Positions 1-6,689 of a stretch of 64,000 nucleotides of DNA are shown piece after piece. The DNA is from Tamlana sp. I1 (lineage in GTDB: Bacteria; Bacteroidota; Bacteroidia; Flavobacteriales; Flavobacteriaceae), in assembly GCF_015355625.1 (NCBI RefSeq), contig NZ_JACLAF010000009.1, forward strand, positions 155,243 to 219,242, given 5' to 3'. The position numbers were made by a program, and so were the translations under genes. The notes beneath the pieces were generated by a model. It had not been told where the DNA came from, searched no databases, and saw only the letters and a program-made list of their open reading frames with translations. Each line of letters begins with the position of its first letter. Position 1 is the stretch's first letter.

Positions 1-560
1 TCTTTATCGGTGTATTTCTTAACAAAAATGTATTGTTTTTTTCGTATTAAATCAATGGCTTTATGCGTTTTATCAAAACCTTTAGGGGCTGTTTTTAATT
101 CGTCGCCAACAAGTTCACCCCAAACAGATTTAAAGGTTTTAGCTCCAATAATTTCTCTGATTTCAGAATCGTCTATTTCAAACTCTTTCCTAATTCTAAA
201 CAGATCATCTTTTTCTGGTTCCCAAAAGCCTGTTGCTATAAAACTTTCGTTATTTGGCTGAATGTGTAAATAATATCCACCTCGTAAACGTGGTTTTGTT
301 CTATGAAACGAGCCGCCAAAATGGGTTTTATAGGGTAATTTATTTTTTGAAAAACGAACATCGCGATAAATTCTAAATATTTTTAGTTTATCAATCTCGT
401 CATGTTTATTTAGATTTTCTAAAACAGTATTGTAAACCAATTTCATCTCCTTTTCAATAGCCTTAAACTCAGGTTTGTTTTCGTTAAACCAATCGCGGTT
501 ATTGTTTTTTTCAAGTTTTTCGAAGAATGTAAAAACGGATTTCGGTACCGATATACTCAT
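1..560 (-). CDS. DUF2461 family protein (partial, C-terminus beyond window)
   Basis: This leftward gene runs off the left edge, so only about 186 N-terminal codons are visible. Translation from the ATG at 560 begins MSISVPKSVFTFFEKL and continues with NRDWFNENKPEF, then KTHFGGSFHRTKPRLRGGYYLHIQ-type sequence and a FWEPEKDDLFRIRKEFE segment. These are the conserved blocks of the DUF2461 (TIGR02453) family, which has no established biochemical role. No signal peptide or membrane segment is visible, so it is probably cytoplasmic. The start is the first ATG after the upstream terminator-bearing spacer. Family assignment is from memory of the conserved blocks and is fairly secure; function is unknown. 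Confidence 0.8.
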   Translation of the reverse strand, partial: MSISVPKSVFTFFEKLEKNNNRDWFNENKPEFKAIEKEMKLVYNTVLENLNKHDEIDKLKIFRIYRDVRFSKNKLPYKTHFGGSFHRTKPRLRGGYYLHIQPNNESFIATGFWEPEKDDLFRIRKEFEIDDSEIREIIGAKTFKSVWGELVGDELKTAPKGFDKTHKAIDLIRKKQYIFVKKYTDK

Positions 561-593
561 AAAATAGTTGTTTTATTTCATACTAAAATACAA

Positions 594-618
594 AAAGCCC
601 CGAGTAAATCGGGGCTTT
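594..618 (-). terminator. Rho-independent terminator after the acidic lipoprotein gene
   Basis: A perfect 10-bp stem (AAAGCCCCGA / TCGGGGCTTT) with a 5-nt loop, followed on the minus strand by a short T run. It lies 45 bp downstream of the stop of the leftward gene at 663-851 and upstream of the DUF2461 start, so it most likely ends the small lipoprotein transcript. Confidence 0.8.
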
Positions 619-662
619 CAGTAATAAGTTAACACAATTTGTTGTTAAACAAGTGTTATGGG

Positions 663-851
663 TTACTCTTCAATTTCGTCTGCAAGATCGTCAATAGCAT
701 CTCCAACGTCATCGGCCGCATCTTCAACGGCGTCTCCAGCGTCGTCTACAGCTTCTTCAATTTTTTCGCCTGCAGTTTTTTTATCTCTACAACCTGTAAA
801 AACAGTTGCAACAGAAAACAATAAAGCTAAGCCTAATATTATTTTTCTCAT
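663..851 (-). CDS. Small acidic lipoprotein (62 aa)
   Basis: A 62-residue protein with a lipoprotein signal peptide: a basic start (MRKI), a hydrophobic core and a lipobox FTGC with the acceptor Cys at 21. The mature part of about 42 residues is extremely acidic and built from a D-D-x-x-D-A pattern (for example DDAGDAVEDAADDVGDAIDD) that would form an amphipathic or coiled helix. It is probably anchored in the outer or inner membrane facing the periplasm. It is followed by a strong terminator and is preceded, 37 bp away, by the DUF1328 membrane peptide gene on the same strand. No named family is recognised; such small acidic lipoproteins are common in flavobacteria. The opposite-strand ORFs here are low-complexity shadows. 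Confidence 0.75.
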   Translation of the reverse strand: MRKIILGLALLFSVATVFTGCRDKKTAGEKIEEAVDDAGDAVEDAADDVGDAIDDLADEIEE

Positions 852-888
852 GATTTTTAATTTAATGGTTGATTTAAACTACCGCTTT

Positions 889-1050
889 TTATTTTTTCAT
901 TACACCTTTCAGCAAAGAGAAAATGAATAAAATAATGAAAATGTAGAAGCATATTTTAGCTATTCCAGCAGCTCCTCCTGCGATTCCACCGAAGCCTAAA
1001 ACTCCAGCGATTAATGCGATAATAATGAATGTGATTGTCCAGCGTAACAT
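889..1050 (-). CDS. DUF1328 family small membrane protein (53 aa)
   Basis: The translation from the ATG at 1050 ([20 protein letters not shown], then [19 protein letters not shown] and [13 protein letters not shown]) is a typical DUF1328/UPF0391 protein: two hydrophobic helices separated by a Gly/Ala-rich turn and a short basic tail. The usual family length is 50-60 residues. The open frame extends upstream to 1149, but that extension is not conserved in kind and would add a third hydrophobic stretch, so the internal Met is chosen. The family has no defined function; members are often reported as stress-related. It lies just upstream of the acidic lipoprotein gene and may be cotranscribed with it. 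Confidence 0.8.
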   Translation of the reverse strand: MLRWTITFIIIALIAGVLGFGGIAGGAAGIAKICFYIFIILFIFSLLKGVMKK

Positions 1051-1360
1051 AATTTTTGATTTTTTTGTTAAGATTAATAGCTTACTTAATAATAAACCTA
1101 CTCCAATGATTAGAGAATTTATTTTTAAATAATTAAACAAAAACGTCAAGATATTTTAGTCGTTAAACCTGTTCTCGATACCATTTTCTAAGGAAAATGA
1201 CTCGAACTGACATTTTATTCATCATTGATAAACAAAATACATAGCTAGAATTTGTAACTAATTCTGATGTTTTTGTTAAAATTATTCTGTTAAAGTTAGT
1301 AAATTAATCCTTACAATGAAAAATGAAATTCCAAAATAACATTTTACTTATATTTGAAAC
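1051..1360. other. Intergenic spacer (310 bp)
   Basis: AT-rich spacer between two leftward genes. It should hold the promoter for the DUF1328 gene, but no convincing paired -33/-7 boxes were found. It contains the palindromic repeat at 1170-1212, and no ORF with coding character is visible. Confidence 0.5.
1170..1212. repeat. Dispersed palindromic repeat (TTCTCGATAC...ACTCGAACTGACA type)
   Basis: The core is a perfect 7-bp stem CATTTTC-taag-GAAAATG flanked by GTTCTCGATAC on the left and ACTCGAACTGACA on the right; the outer GTTC and GAAC can also pair. I recall near-identical elements in intergenic regions of many flavobacterial genomes, so this is read as a REP-like dispersed element. Only one copy is seen in this window. 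Confidence 0.5.
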
Positions 1361-1906
1361 TTATTTAGCATTTGTTTTAAAAACATAACTAAGTCCTATA
1401 AGTAAATTAGCTGTTACTTCATTTTCATAGCCTTTAGCCCATAAATATCCCACTCCAAATTCAAAATCAAAATTAAGTCCTTTTGTAATATTTCTACGAA
1501 GTCCAAAAGTTGGTATAGCACTAAAAGTTTTTAAAACATCTATATTAGCATTATTTGGTGTCTTTGCCGTAAAAATATCTGGAATGTAAGATAATTGAAC
1601 AGCAAAATAATTTCCAGAATTATTAATCGTATTTTTTCCTTTTTGAATCCGTTTACTAAAATTATAATAGTAACGAGGTTCTAGTTCAATACTTGTTGTA
1701 AAAATAAATTCACTATTTAAAATACCTCCGATGTAACCTATTTCAGCATCAATTAAAAAGGAATCATTTAATGGTTTTTCATAAGCTACCCAGGCTCCTA
1801 TAGCCCCTATTTTAAAATTAAAATTTTCTTTTAAGCCCTCTTGTGCTTCTCCTTGATTTAATAACCCCAAAAAGGTAATTAAAGAAATAAATATTTTTGA
1901 TTTCAT
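1361..1906 (-). CDS. Outer-membrane beta-barrel-like protein (181 aa)
   Basis: A 181-residue protein with an N-terminal signal peptide (MKSKIFISLITFLGLL, likely cleavage after GEAQ). The mature part consists of alternating aromatic/hydrophobic strands such as FKIGAIGAWVAYEKP, SIELEPRYYYNFSKRI, YFAVQLSYIP and LNFDFEFGVGYLWAKG, ending in LLIGLSYVFKTNAK. This is the pattern of a small beta-barrel of eight or so strands. It follows another barrel-like gene (1913-2497) by 6 bp, so the two are probably cotranscribed. No named family or ligand is recognised. Localisation to the outer membrane is inferred from the strand pattern only. Confidence 0.7.
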   Translation of the reverse strand: MKSKIFISLITFLGLLNQGEAQEGLKENFNFKIGAIGAWVAYEKPLNDSFLIDAEIGYIGGILNSEFIFTTSIELEPRYYYNFSKRIQKGKNTINNSGNYFAVQLSYIPDIFTAKTPNNANIDVLKTFSAIPTFGLRRNITKGLNFDFEFGVGYLWAKGYENEVTANLLIGLSYVFKTNAK

Positions 1907-1912
1907 AGTTGT

Positions 1913-2497
1913 TTAATTAATATCAAAACCAACGGAAAGTCCTACACTTTTAAAGTGAAGATAATCACTTGTCCTTAGCGCATTATTAAATGTTTTATAT
2001 AAATTTTGATAGGTATAAATTAAAGAAGTATTTGCAAATAAATTTTTATAAACCCTAAAGCGATATCCAAACATAAACCTAAATAACCAACCAAATTTAC
2101 TGTTATCGGTAAAATGACCTCCACAATTCAACTCGGTATGTATACTATTTTTTCGAGACCCTCCATTTAACGCAACTCTCATATACAATGGAGCATAGGA
2201 GAATTTAGGTTGCGTAAAAGTTTCAATTCCTGAACCTACCCCAAGTGAAATTCCATTGATTAAATAATAATTAACTGACAAATCTACTCCCGTTAGTTTA
2301 GTGCTGTTATTGAAATCAAACGGATCGTCATTTTCTAAAAGTGAATCATCATTGAATGTTAAAAACGCAAAAGCTCTTACTTCATAATAAATTTTATGCT
2401 TCAAATTATCATTATCAGTTTTTTGGCTATATCCAAAAAAACTGATAGTAAAAATGATAAAGTGAAATATGTTTTTAAAATTCCATTTTAACCCCAT
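1913..2497 (-). CDS. Outer-membrane beta-barrel-like protein (194 aa)
   Basis: A 194-residue protein with an N-terminal hydrophobic signal (NIFHFIIFTISFFGYSQ, ending in the YSQ motif frequent at flavobacterial signal-peptide cleavage sites). The rest shows amphipathic strands with aromatic girdles: LSVNYYLINGISLGVGSG, FGWLFRFMFGYRFRVYKN and HFKSVGLSVGFDIN at the C-terminus. The final strand ending in an aromatic/hydrophobic residue is typical of outer-membrane barrels. It lies 6 bp upstream of a second barrel-like gene with similar size and architecture; the pair may be diverged paralogues. No specific function can be assigned. Confidence 0.7.
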   Translation of the reverse strand: MGLKWNFKNIFHFIIFTISFFGYSQKTDNDNLKHKIYYEVRAFAFLTFNDDSLLENDDPFDFNNSTKLTGVDLSVNYYLINGISLGVGSGIETFTQPKFSYAPLYMRVALNGGSRKNSIHTELNCGGHFTDNSKFGWLFRFMFGYRFRVYKNLFANTSLIYTYQNLYKTFNNALRTSDYLHFKSVGLSVGFDIN

Positions 2498-2637
2498 GCC
2501 ATTTACTAAATGCTAAATGCTAATTGTTATTAATGTAAACTTCGAAATAATCAAAGTTAAATTAAACAAAAAAAACAGAGCTACTGTAAACCCGTAACTT
2601 TACCAAACACTTTTGTTTTTTTTAAGAAAACATACAA

Positions 2638-3414
2638 TTAAATAAAATCAATTTTATTCAAAATTAACCCTGAGGCAGGTGCGATATATTCCATTTTCAC
2701 AGTACTATCTGGAAGCAAACTAACACGAATGTCCTCTAAAGTTAATTTCCCTTTTCCAAGATCGATAAGAGTCCCCATCATTAAACGGATTTGATTACGC
2801 ATAAATCCTTTACCTCTAACACGTAATATGTATGTTTTTTCAGGAAAGTAATTGGCGGTATAAATAGTGTTTTCTACAATTTCACAGGTTAAAATCTCCC
2901 TGGTATAAATACCATTATCGGTTGGTTTATAACAATAAGACCTTACGAAATGTTCGCCTTCAAAAAGTTTCGCCCCTTTTTTCATCAATTCGATGTCCAA
3001 ATCATCTAAAATGGTAGTCATAATAGGTGCGCAAAACGGGTGGCATTTTTCACCAAAAGCAAATAAATACAGATATTCCTTTATTTTAGAATTGTTGATG
3101 ATGTTGAATTTCGCATCAACTTCACGAATGCTTAATGCACGAATATCCTGTGGTAAATTATAATTAAATAATTCTAAAAAAGCTTCTTGGTCTTCAATGG
3201 GTTCTTGTAAAAAGAGTTCGAAAGCAGCACATTCAGCCGACACCATCGCATCTGTTCTTCCAGAACTTAAACTTTTAAAAGGTTTGCCTTCTAAAATATA
3301 GTTTAAGGTTCTGTCTACCATAAGATGCAAGGTTTTTACATCCGGTTGCTTTTGCCATCCGTGAAAACGATACCCTAAATACTGAATATTAAAAACGTAG
3401 AAATATTTTTTCAA
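2638..3414 (-). CDS. TruA-like tRNA pseudouridine synthase
   Basis: A 258-residue protein of TruA length and fold. TruA isomerises uridines 38-40 in the tRNA anticodon stem. The N-terminal FNIQYLGYRFHGWQKQP block matches TruA, and the catalytic motif reads SSGRTDAMVSAECAAF with Asp55 and Arg53 retained; classical TruA has GRTDxGVHA, so the GVHA part is replaced by MVSA. The C-terminal part has LRVRGKGFMRNQIRLMMGTL, the second conserved TruA block. It is the last gene of the leftward his cluster, 9 bp after hisIE. The changed motif suggests a paralogue beside a canonical TruA elsewhere in the genome; the tRNA position modified is therefore uncertain. Confidence 0.82.
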   Translation of the reverse strand: MKKYFYVFNIQYLGYRFHGWQKQPDVKTLHLMVDRTLNYILEGKPFKSLSSGRTDAMVSAECAAFELFLQEPIEDQEAFLELFNYNLPQDIRALSIREVDAKFNIINNSKIKEYLYLFAFGEKCHPFCAPIMTTILDDLDIELMKKGAKLFEGEHFVRSYCYKPTDNGIYTREILTCEIVENTIYTANYFPEKTYILRVRGKGFMRNQIRLMMGTLIDLGKGKLTLEDIRVSLLPDSTVKMEYIAPASGLILNKIDFI

Positions 3415-3423
3415 ACCTTGGAA

Positions 3424-4023
3424 TTACTTATGTCTTCCTTTCAATTCGGCTTCAATATCTTTAAGCGTGAAGCCTTTTGCTTGAAGCAGCATTAAATAGT
3501 GAAATAATAAATCGGCCGATTCATATAAAAACAACTCATCATTGTTATCCATGGCTTCAATAACGGTTTCAACTGCCTCCTCGCCTACTTTCTGAGCCAC
3601 TTTGTTGATGCCTTTTTCAAACAAACTAGCGACATACGATTTTTTAGTGTCCTTGTTCGCAACACGTTCTGCAATCACATCTTCCAAGGTAGAAAAGAAA
3701 CCGTAAGACGACTTGTTTTCCTCTGCCCAGCATGTATCTGTACCCTTATGGCATGTAGGACCCGCGGGATTTACTTGAATTAAAAGCGAATCGTTATCGC
3801 AGTCGTTTTTAATGCTAACAACGTTTAAAAAGTTACCACTTTCCTCACCTTTTGTCCATAAACGTTGTTTACTTCTGCTAAAAAAAGTAACCTTATTCGT
3901 TTCGATGGTTTTTTGATAAGATTCTTCATTCATATAGCCAAGCATAAGTACTTTAGCTGTTGTAGCATCTTGAATAATCGCAGGAACGAGTCCGTTTGAA
4001 TCGTATTTAATAGTCATAATCAT
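3424..4023 (-). CDS. hisI: Bifunctional phosphoribosyl-AMP cyclohydrolase / phosphoribosyl-ATP pyrophosphatase
   Basis: HisIE catalyses steps 2 and 3 of histidine synthesis: pyrophosphate removal from PR-ATP and ring opening of PR-AMP. The HisI domain (residues about 1-108) shows the metal site DCDNDSLL (Asp74, Cys75, Asp76) and the zinc ligands in CHKGTDTCW (Cys91, Cys98). The HisE domain (about 112-199) shows KSYVASLFEKGINKVAQKVG followed by EEAVETVIEA, the usual acidic active-site helix. The 199-residue length is normal for the fusion. MTIKYDSNG at the third residue (4017) is an equally good start. The spacer to hisF carries a small palindrome (4035-4055). Confidence 0.95.
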   Translation of the reverse strand: MIMTIKYDSNGLVPAIIQDATTAKVLMLGYMNEESYQKTIETNKVTFFSRSKQRLWTKGEESGNFLNVVSIKNDCDNDSLLIQVNPAGPTCHKGTDTCWAEENKSSYGFFSTLEDVIAERVANKDTKKSYVASLFEKGINKVAQKVGEEAVETVIEAMDNNDELFLYESADLLFHYLMLLQAKGFTLKDIEAELKGRHK

Positions 4024-4034
4024 TTCTTTATGTG

Positions 4035-4070
4035 ATACTGAAACCAGTTCAGTATGACGACTTAAAGTCG
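4035..4070. repeat. Palindromic repeat in the hisF-hisIE spacer
   Basis: A perfect 8-bp stem ATACTGAA-accag-TTCAGTAT (4035-4055) is followed by CGACTT-a-AAGTCG (4058-4070), which reaches into the hisF stop codon. On the minus strand this reads CATACTGAACTGGTTTCAGTATC, a form I recall as a dispersed intergenic repeat of Bacteroidota genomes. It lacks a T run and is unlikely to be a terminator, since hisIE must be transcribed through it. Confidence 0.5.
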
Positions 4071-4817
4071 TACCTCTATATTATTTTTTTTCAATTCTAT
4101 TTTTAGTTCAGGAATAGGGATTTCACCAAAATGAAATACGCTCGCGGCTAAAGCTGCATCCGATTTTCCATCTGTAAACGTGTCCACAAAATGCTGTACA
4201 TTTCCAGCGCCTCCTGAAGCTATAATTGGAATGTTTAAAGTTTCAGACAACTTCGCTAAAGCTTCATTCGCAAATCCATTTTTAGTACCATCATGATTCA
4301 TAGATGTGAATAAAATTTCACCTGCACCACGATTTTCAACTTCTTTTGCCCATTCGAATAAATCGATGTCTGTTGGAATACTTCCGCCTGCTAAATGTAC
4401 TTTCCACTGCCCTTCAACTTGTTTGGCATCAATAGCCACAACCACACATTGAGACCCGAATTTATTGGATAATTCATTCACTAAATCTGGTCTTTTTACT
4501 GCTGAAGAATTTATAGAAACCTTATCGGCACCACATTGTAACAATGCATCAACATGTTCTACAGATGAAATACCGCCACCAACTGTAAATGGAATATTTA
4601 CCTGTTCTGCAACACGTAAAACCATATCTAAAGTAGTGCCTCTACCCTCTAATGTTGCTGAAATATCTAGGAAAACCAACTCATCAGCACCTTGTTCTGC
4701 ATATTGTTTAGCAAGCTCGACTGGATCGCCAGCATCGCGTAAATCAACAAAATTAACGCCCTTTACGGTACGTCCGTTTTTAATATCTAAACAAGGAATA
4801 ATTCGTTTTGTAAGCAT
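4062..4817 (-). CDS. hisF: Imidazole glycerol phosphate synthase, cyclase subunit
   Basis: HisF is the (beta/alpha)8 cyclase half of imidazole glycerol phosphate synthase; it uses ammonia delivered by HisH to convert PRFAR to IGP and AICAR. The 251-residue length is typical. The two catalytic aspartates are present: Asp11 in [15 protein letters not shown] and Asp130 in [12 protein letters not shown]. Phosphate-binding glycines occur in FTVGGGISS and [11 protein letters not shown]. It sits between hisA and hisIE in pathway-typical order. The 68-bp spacer to hisA contains AAGTTA/AAGTGA word repeats. Confidence 0.97.
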   Translation of the reverse strand: MLTKRIIPCLDIKNGRTVKGVNFVDLRDAGDPVELAKQYAEQGADELVFLDISATLEGRGTTLDMVLRVAEQVNIPFTVGGGISSVEHVDALLQCGADKVSINSSAVKRPDLVNELSNKFGSQCVVVAIDAKQVEGQWKVHLAGGSIPTDIDLFEWAKEVENRGAGEILFTSMNHDGTKNGFANEALAKLSETLNIPIIASGGAGNVQHFVDTFTDGKSDAALAASVFHFGEIPIPELKIELKKNNIEVRL

Positions 4818-4823
4818 CTTTCA

Positions 4824-4860
4824 AAGTTAAAAGTTAAAAGTGAGAAGTGAGAAGTGAAAA
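4824..4860. repeat. AAGTTAAA / AGAAGTG word repeat in hisA-hisF spacer
   Basis: Tandem short words (AAGTTAA AAGTTAA AAGTGAG AAGTGAG AAGTGAA), about 7 nt per unit, fill most of the spacer. Similar words recur at 5626-5660 and, inverted, at 6021-6056 in the same operon. No open frame or terminator is associated. Confidence 0.6.
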
Positions 4861-4885
4861 TCTTCAAACTTCATTTTAATCTTCG

Positions 4886-5620
4886 TTATACAAATTTTTC
4901 TAATTGCTGAAGACTGATTCTATTTTCGTAAATCGCTTTTCCGATAATAACACCTTCACATCCTAAAGCTTTTAGTTTTGGTAATTCTTCAATACAAGAA
5001 ATACCTCCAGAAGCGATTAATTTTATGGATTGCCCGCTGCTACTGTTTGTGCAATCTGCAATAATCTCTTGATACAAATCGAATGAAGGTCCTTCAAGCA
5101 TGCCATCTTTAGAAATATCGGTACAAATAACATATTGAATACCTTTTTTCTGATAGCCTTTTATAAACGGAATTAAATTCTCTTCACTGTCTTCTTGCCA
5201 GCCGCTAATCGCTACTTTTCCAGCATTGCTATCGGCACCAAGAATAATTTTTTCACTGCCATATTTTGCAATCCACCCTTCAAAAGTTTTAGGATCTTTC
5301 ACGGCAATACTACCTCCTGTTATTTGTCTGGCACCAGAATTAAAAGCGATATGTAAATCGGCATCAGCCTTCAAACCACCACCAAAATCAATTTTTAATT
5401 TCGTTTTAGAAGCAATTTGTTCCAATACTTTATAATTAACAATATGCTGTGCTTTTGCGCCATCTAAATCTACTAAATGCAGATTTTCTATACCAGAAGC
5501 TTCAAACATTTTGGCTACTTCCAAAGGATTTTCGTTATATACTTTTTTAGTATCGTAATCTCCTTTTGTTAAACGCACACATTTTCCGTCTATAATATCT
5601 ATGGCTGGTATGATTCTCAT
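4886..5620 (-). CDS. hisA: 1-(5-phosphoribosyl)-5-[(5-phosphoribosylamino)methylideneamino]imidazole-4-carboxamide isomerase
   Basis: HisA carries out the Amadori rearrangement of ProFAR to PRFAR, the step before HisHF. It is a 244-residue (beta/alpha)8 barrel homologous to HisF. Catalytic Asp8 is in [20 protein letters not shown] and the second, Asp130, is in [17 protein letters not shown]. Phosphate-binding loops [10 protein letters not shown] and [11 protein letters not shown] are intact. The start ATG at 5620 gives the canonical N-terminus. Between it and hisH lies an unrelated small four-helix gene instead of the usual direct hisH-hisA junction. Confidence 0.97.
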   Translation of the reverse strand: MRIIPAIDIIDGKCVRLTKGDYDTKKVYNENPLEVAKMFEASGIENLHLVDLDGAKAQHIVNYKVLEQIASKTKLKIDFGGGLKADADLHIAFNSGARQITGGSIAVKDPKTFEGWIAKYGSEKIILGADSNAGKVAISGWQEDSEENLIPFIKGYQKKGIQYVICTDISKDGMLEGPSFDLYQEIIADCTNSSSGQSIKLIASGGISCIEELPKLKALGCEGVIIGKAIYENRISLQQLEKFV

Positions 5621-5625
5621 TTTTG

Positions 5626-5660
5626 AATATTAAAAGTTAAATATAAAATATTAAAAGTTA
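5626..5660. repeat. Direct word repeats on the hisA side of the four-helix gene
   Basis: AATATTAAAAGTTA occurs twice (5626-5639 and 5647-5660), 21 bp apart; the second copy contains the stop codon of the four-helix gene. ATATTAAAAGTT is inverted-repeated on the other side of the gene at 6023-6034, so the gene lies between a 12-bp perfect inverted repeat. Confidence 0.6.
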
Positions 5661-6017
5661 CTTACGTTGTTGATTCCGCTTTGCTGTGTTAATTGAAGCT
5701 ACGGTGATGGCTAACAATTCTTTTCCTTCTTTTTGAAGTTTATTTATTTCTTCAGTATGTTCAGAAAGAATTTCCTCAAAAATCTCTAACCAATAAACAC
5801 TTTCATCAACTTCTTCTTCAACAATTTTTAATTTATTTATAAAGTCTGCTGTAGACTTTGCACGTTGAGAAGCTCTATAATTAGCCCCTACAGAACTTGA
5901 ACTTCTGATTAATTGATTAACAAAGACATTATATTCTCTAGATTTAGGAACCTTAAAACAAAAAGTCCAACAATCTAAAGCAAATTGTTTTGTTCGTAGA
6001 ATTAATTCGTTTTTCAT
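5658..6017 (-). CDS. Four-helix bundle protein, 23S rRNA intervening-sequence (S23) family
   Basis: A 119-residue protein. The segments VNQLIRSSSSVGANYRASQ, KSTADFINKLKIVEEEVDES and VYWLEIFEEI are the signature of the 'four helix bundle' / 23S rRNA-intervening-sequence protein family (TIGR02436). Family members are found inside intervening sequences of bacterial 23S rRNA and also as free genes; they form small helical oligomers and their function is not settled. Here the gene interrupts the his operon between hisH (17 bp upstream) and hisA (37 bp downstream), in the same direction. It is bracketed by an inverted repeat (5627-5638 / 6023-6034). No rRNA is present nearby. It is not a histidine enzyme; it is read as an insertion riding on the operon. 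Confidence 0.9.
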   Translation of the reverse strand: MKNELILRTKQFALDCWTFCFKVPKSREYNVFVNQLIRSSSSVGANYRASQRAKSTADFINKLKIVEEEVDESVYWLEIFEEILSEHTEEINKLQKEGKELLAITVASINTAKRNQQRK

Positions 6018-6020
6018 TTC

Positions 6021-6056
6021 AAAACTTTTAATATCTAACTTTTCACTTCTAACTTT
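6021..6056. repeat. Inverted word repeat on the hisH side of the four-helix gene
   Basis: AACTTTTAATAT (6023-6034) is the exact inverse of ATATTAAAAGTT at 5627-5638. The following AACTTTTCACTTCTAACTTT is the reverse complement of the AAAGTTA/AAGTGA words at 4824-4860. The stretch reaches into the 3' end of hisH. Confidence 0.55.
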
Positions 6057-6628
6057 AGGAAGTTTTCCAAAATTTTTTGACCTTGAATTCCACTCTTCTC
6101 AGGATGAAACTGCACCCCATAAAAATTATTATGTTGTAATGCAGAAGCGTAATTAATTCCGTAATCGGTTTTTGCTATGGTTTCGTTACAGTGCTCGGCA
6201 TAATAACTGTGCACAAGATACATGTATTCGTTTTCTTTAATGCCTTTAAATAAATCGGATTTTAAATCTTTAATAACGTTCCATCCCATTTGAGGCACTT
6301 TTACATCGTTTGAAAAACGTTTTACATTCGTTTGAAAAACGCCAAGCCCTTCTGTATCGCCTTCTTCAGAATGTTTACAAAGCAATTGCATCCCTAAACA
6401 AATCCCTAAAACAGGTTGTTTTAAAGTTGGAATTAAGGTATCTAAACCCGATTCCTTCAACATTTGCATCGCTGAACTGGCCTCGCCAACCCCTGGAAAA
6501 ACAACTTTATCGGCAGCTAAAATTTCTTCAGGATTATTCGATAATACGGCATCAACCCCCAAACGCTTAAAAGCAAATTGTATACTTTTAATATTTCCTG
6601 CTCCGTAATTAATTATAACTAATTTCAT
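6035..6628 (-). CDS. hisH: Imidazole glycerol phosphate synthase, glutamine amidotransferase subunit
   Basis: HisH hydrolyses glutamine and channels ammonia to HisF. The 197-residue class I amidotransferase has the full triad: Cys77 in GICLGMQLL, and His175 and Glu177 in GVQFHPEKSG. The oxyanion-strand region FPGVGEASSAM is also present. The start ATG at 6628 gives MKLVIINYGAGNIKS, the usual N-terminus. It lies 61 bp downstream of hisB; that spacer holds a hairpin-forming repeat (6649-6678). Its partner hisF is three genes downstream. Confidence 0.97.
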   Translation of the reverse strand: MKLVIINYGAGNIKSIQFAFKRLGVDAVLSNNPEEILAADKVVFPGVGEASSAMQMLKESGLDTLIPTLKQPVLGICLGMQLLCKHSEEGDTEGLGVFQTNVKRFSNDVKVPQMGWNVIKDLKSDLFKGIKENEYMYLVHSYYAEHCNETIAKTDYGINYASALQHNNFYGVQFHPEKSGIQGQKILENFLKLEVKS

Positions 6629-6631
6629 TCT

Positions 6632-6688
6632 TTGGCTTTTAGCTTATGGCCTTTAGCTATTTGCAAACAGCTAAAGGCTAATAGCTTC
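6632..6688. repeat. Palindromic repeat in hisB-hisH spacer
   Basis: GCCTTTAGCT (6649-6658) and AGCTAAAGGC (6669-6678) form a perfect 10-bp stem with a 10-nt loop, flanked by further GGCTTTTAGCTTATG and GGCTAATAGCTTC words. It fills nearly the whole spacer. There is no T run after it in the direction of transcription, so it is read as a dispersed repeat rather than a terminator. Confidence 0.6.
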
Positions 6689-6689
6689 T

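Noticed and set aside
639..930. Plus-strand ORFs opposite the acidic lipoprotein and DUF1328 genes
   Set aside because: They are Ser-rich low-complexity mirrors of the GAT/GCT-rich coding strand, without ribosome site or family.
5658..6017. 23S rRNA or rRNA intervening sequence at this site
   Set aside because: Flanking sequence is hisH and hisA coding DNA; only the protein family is IVS-related.
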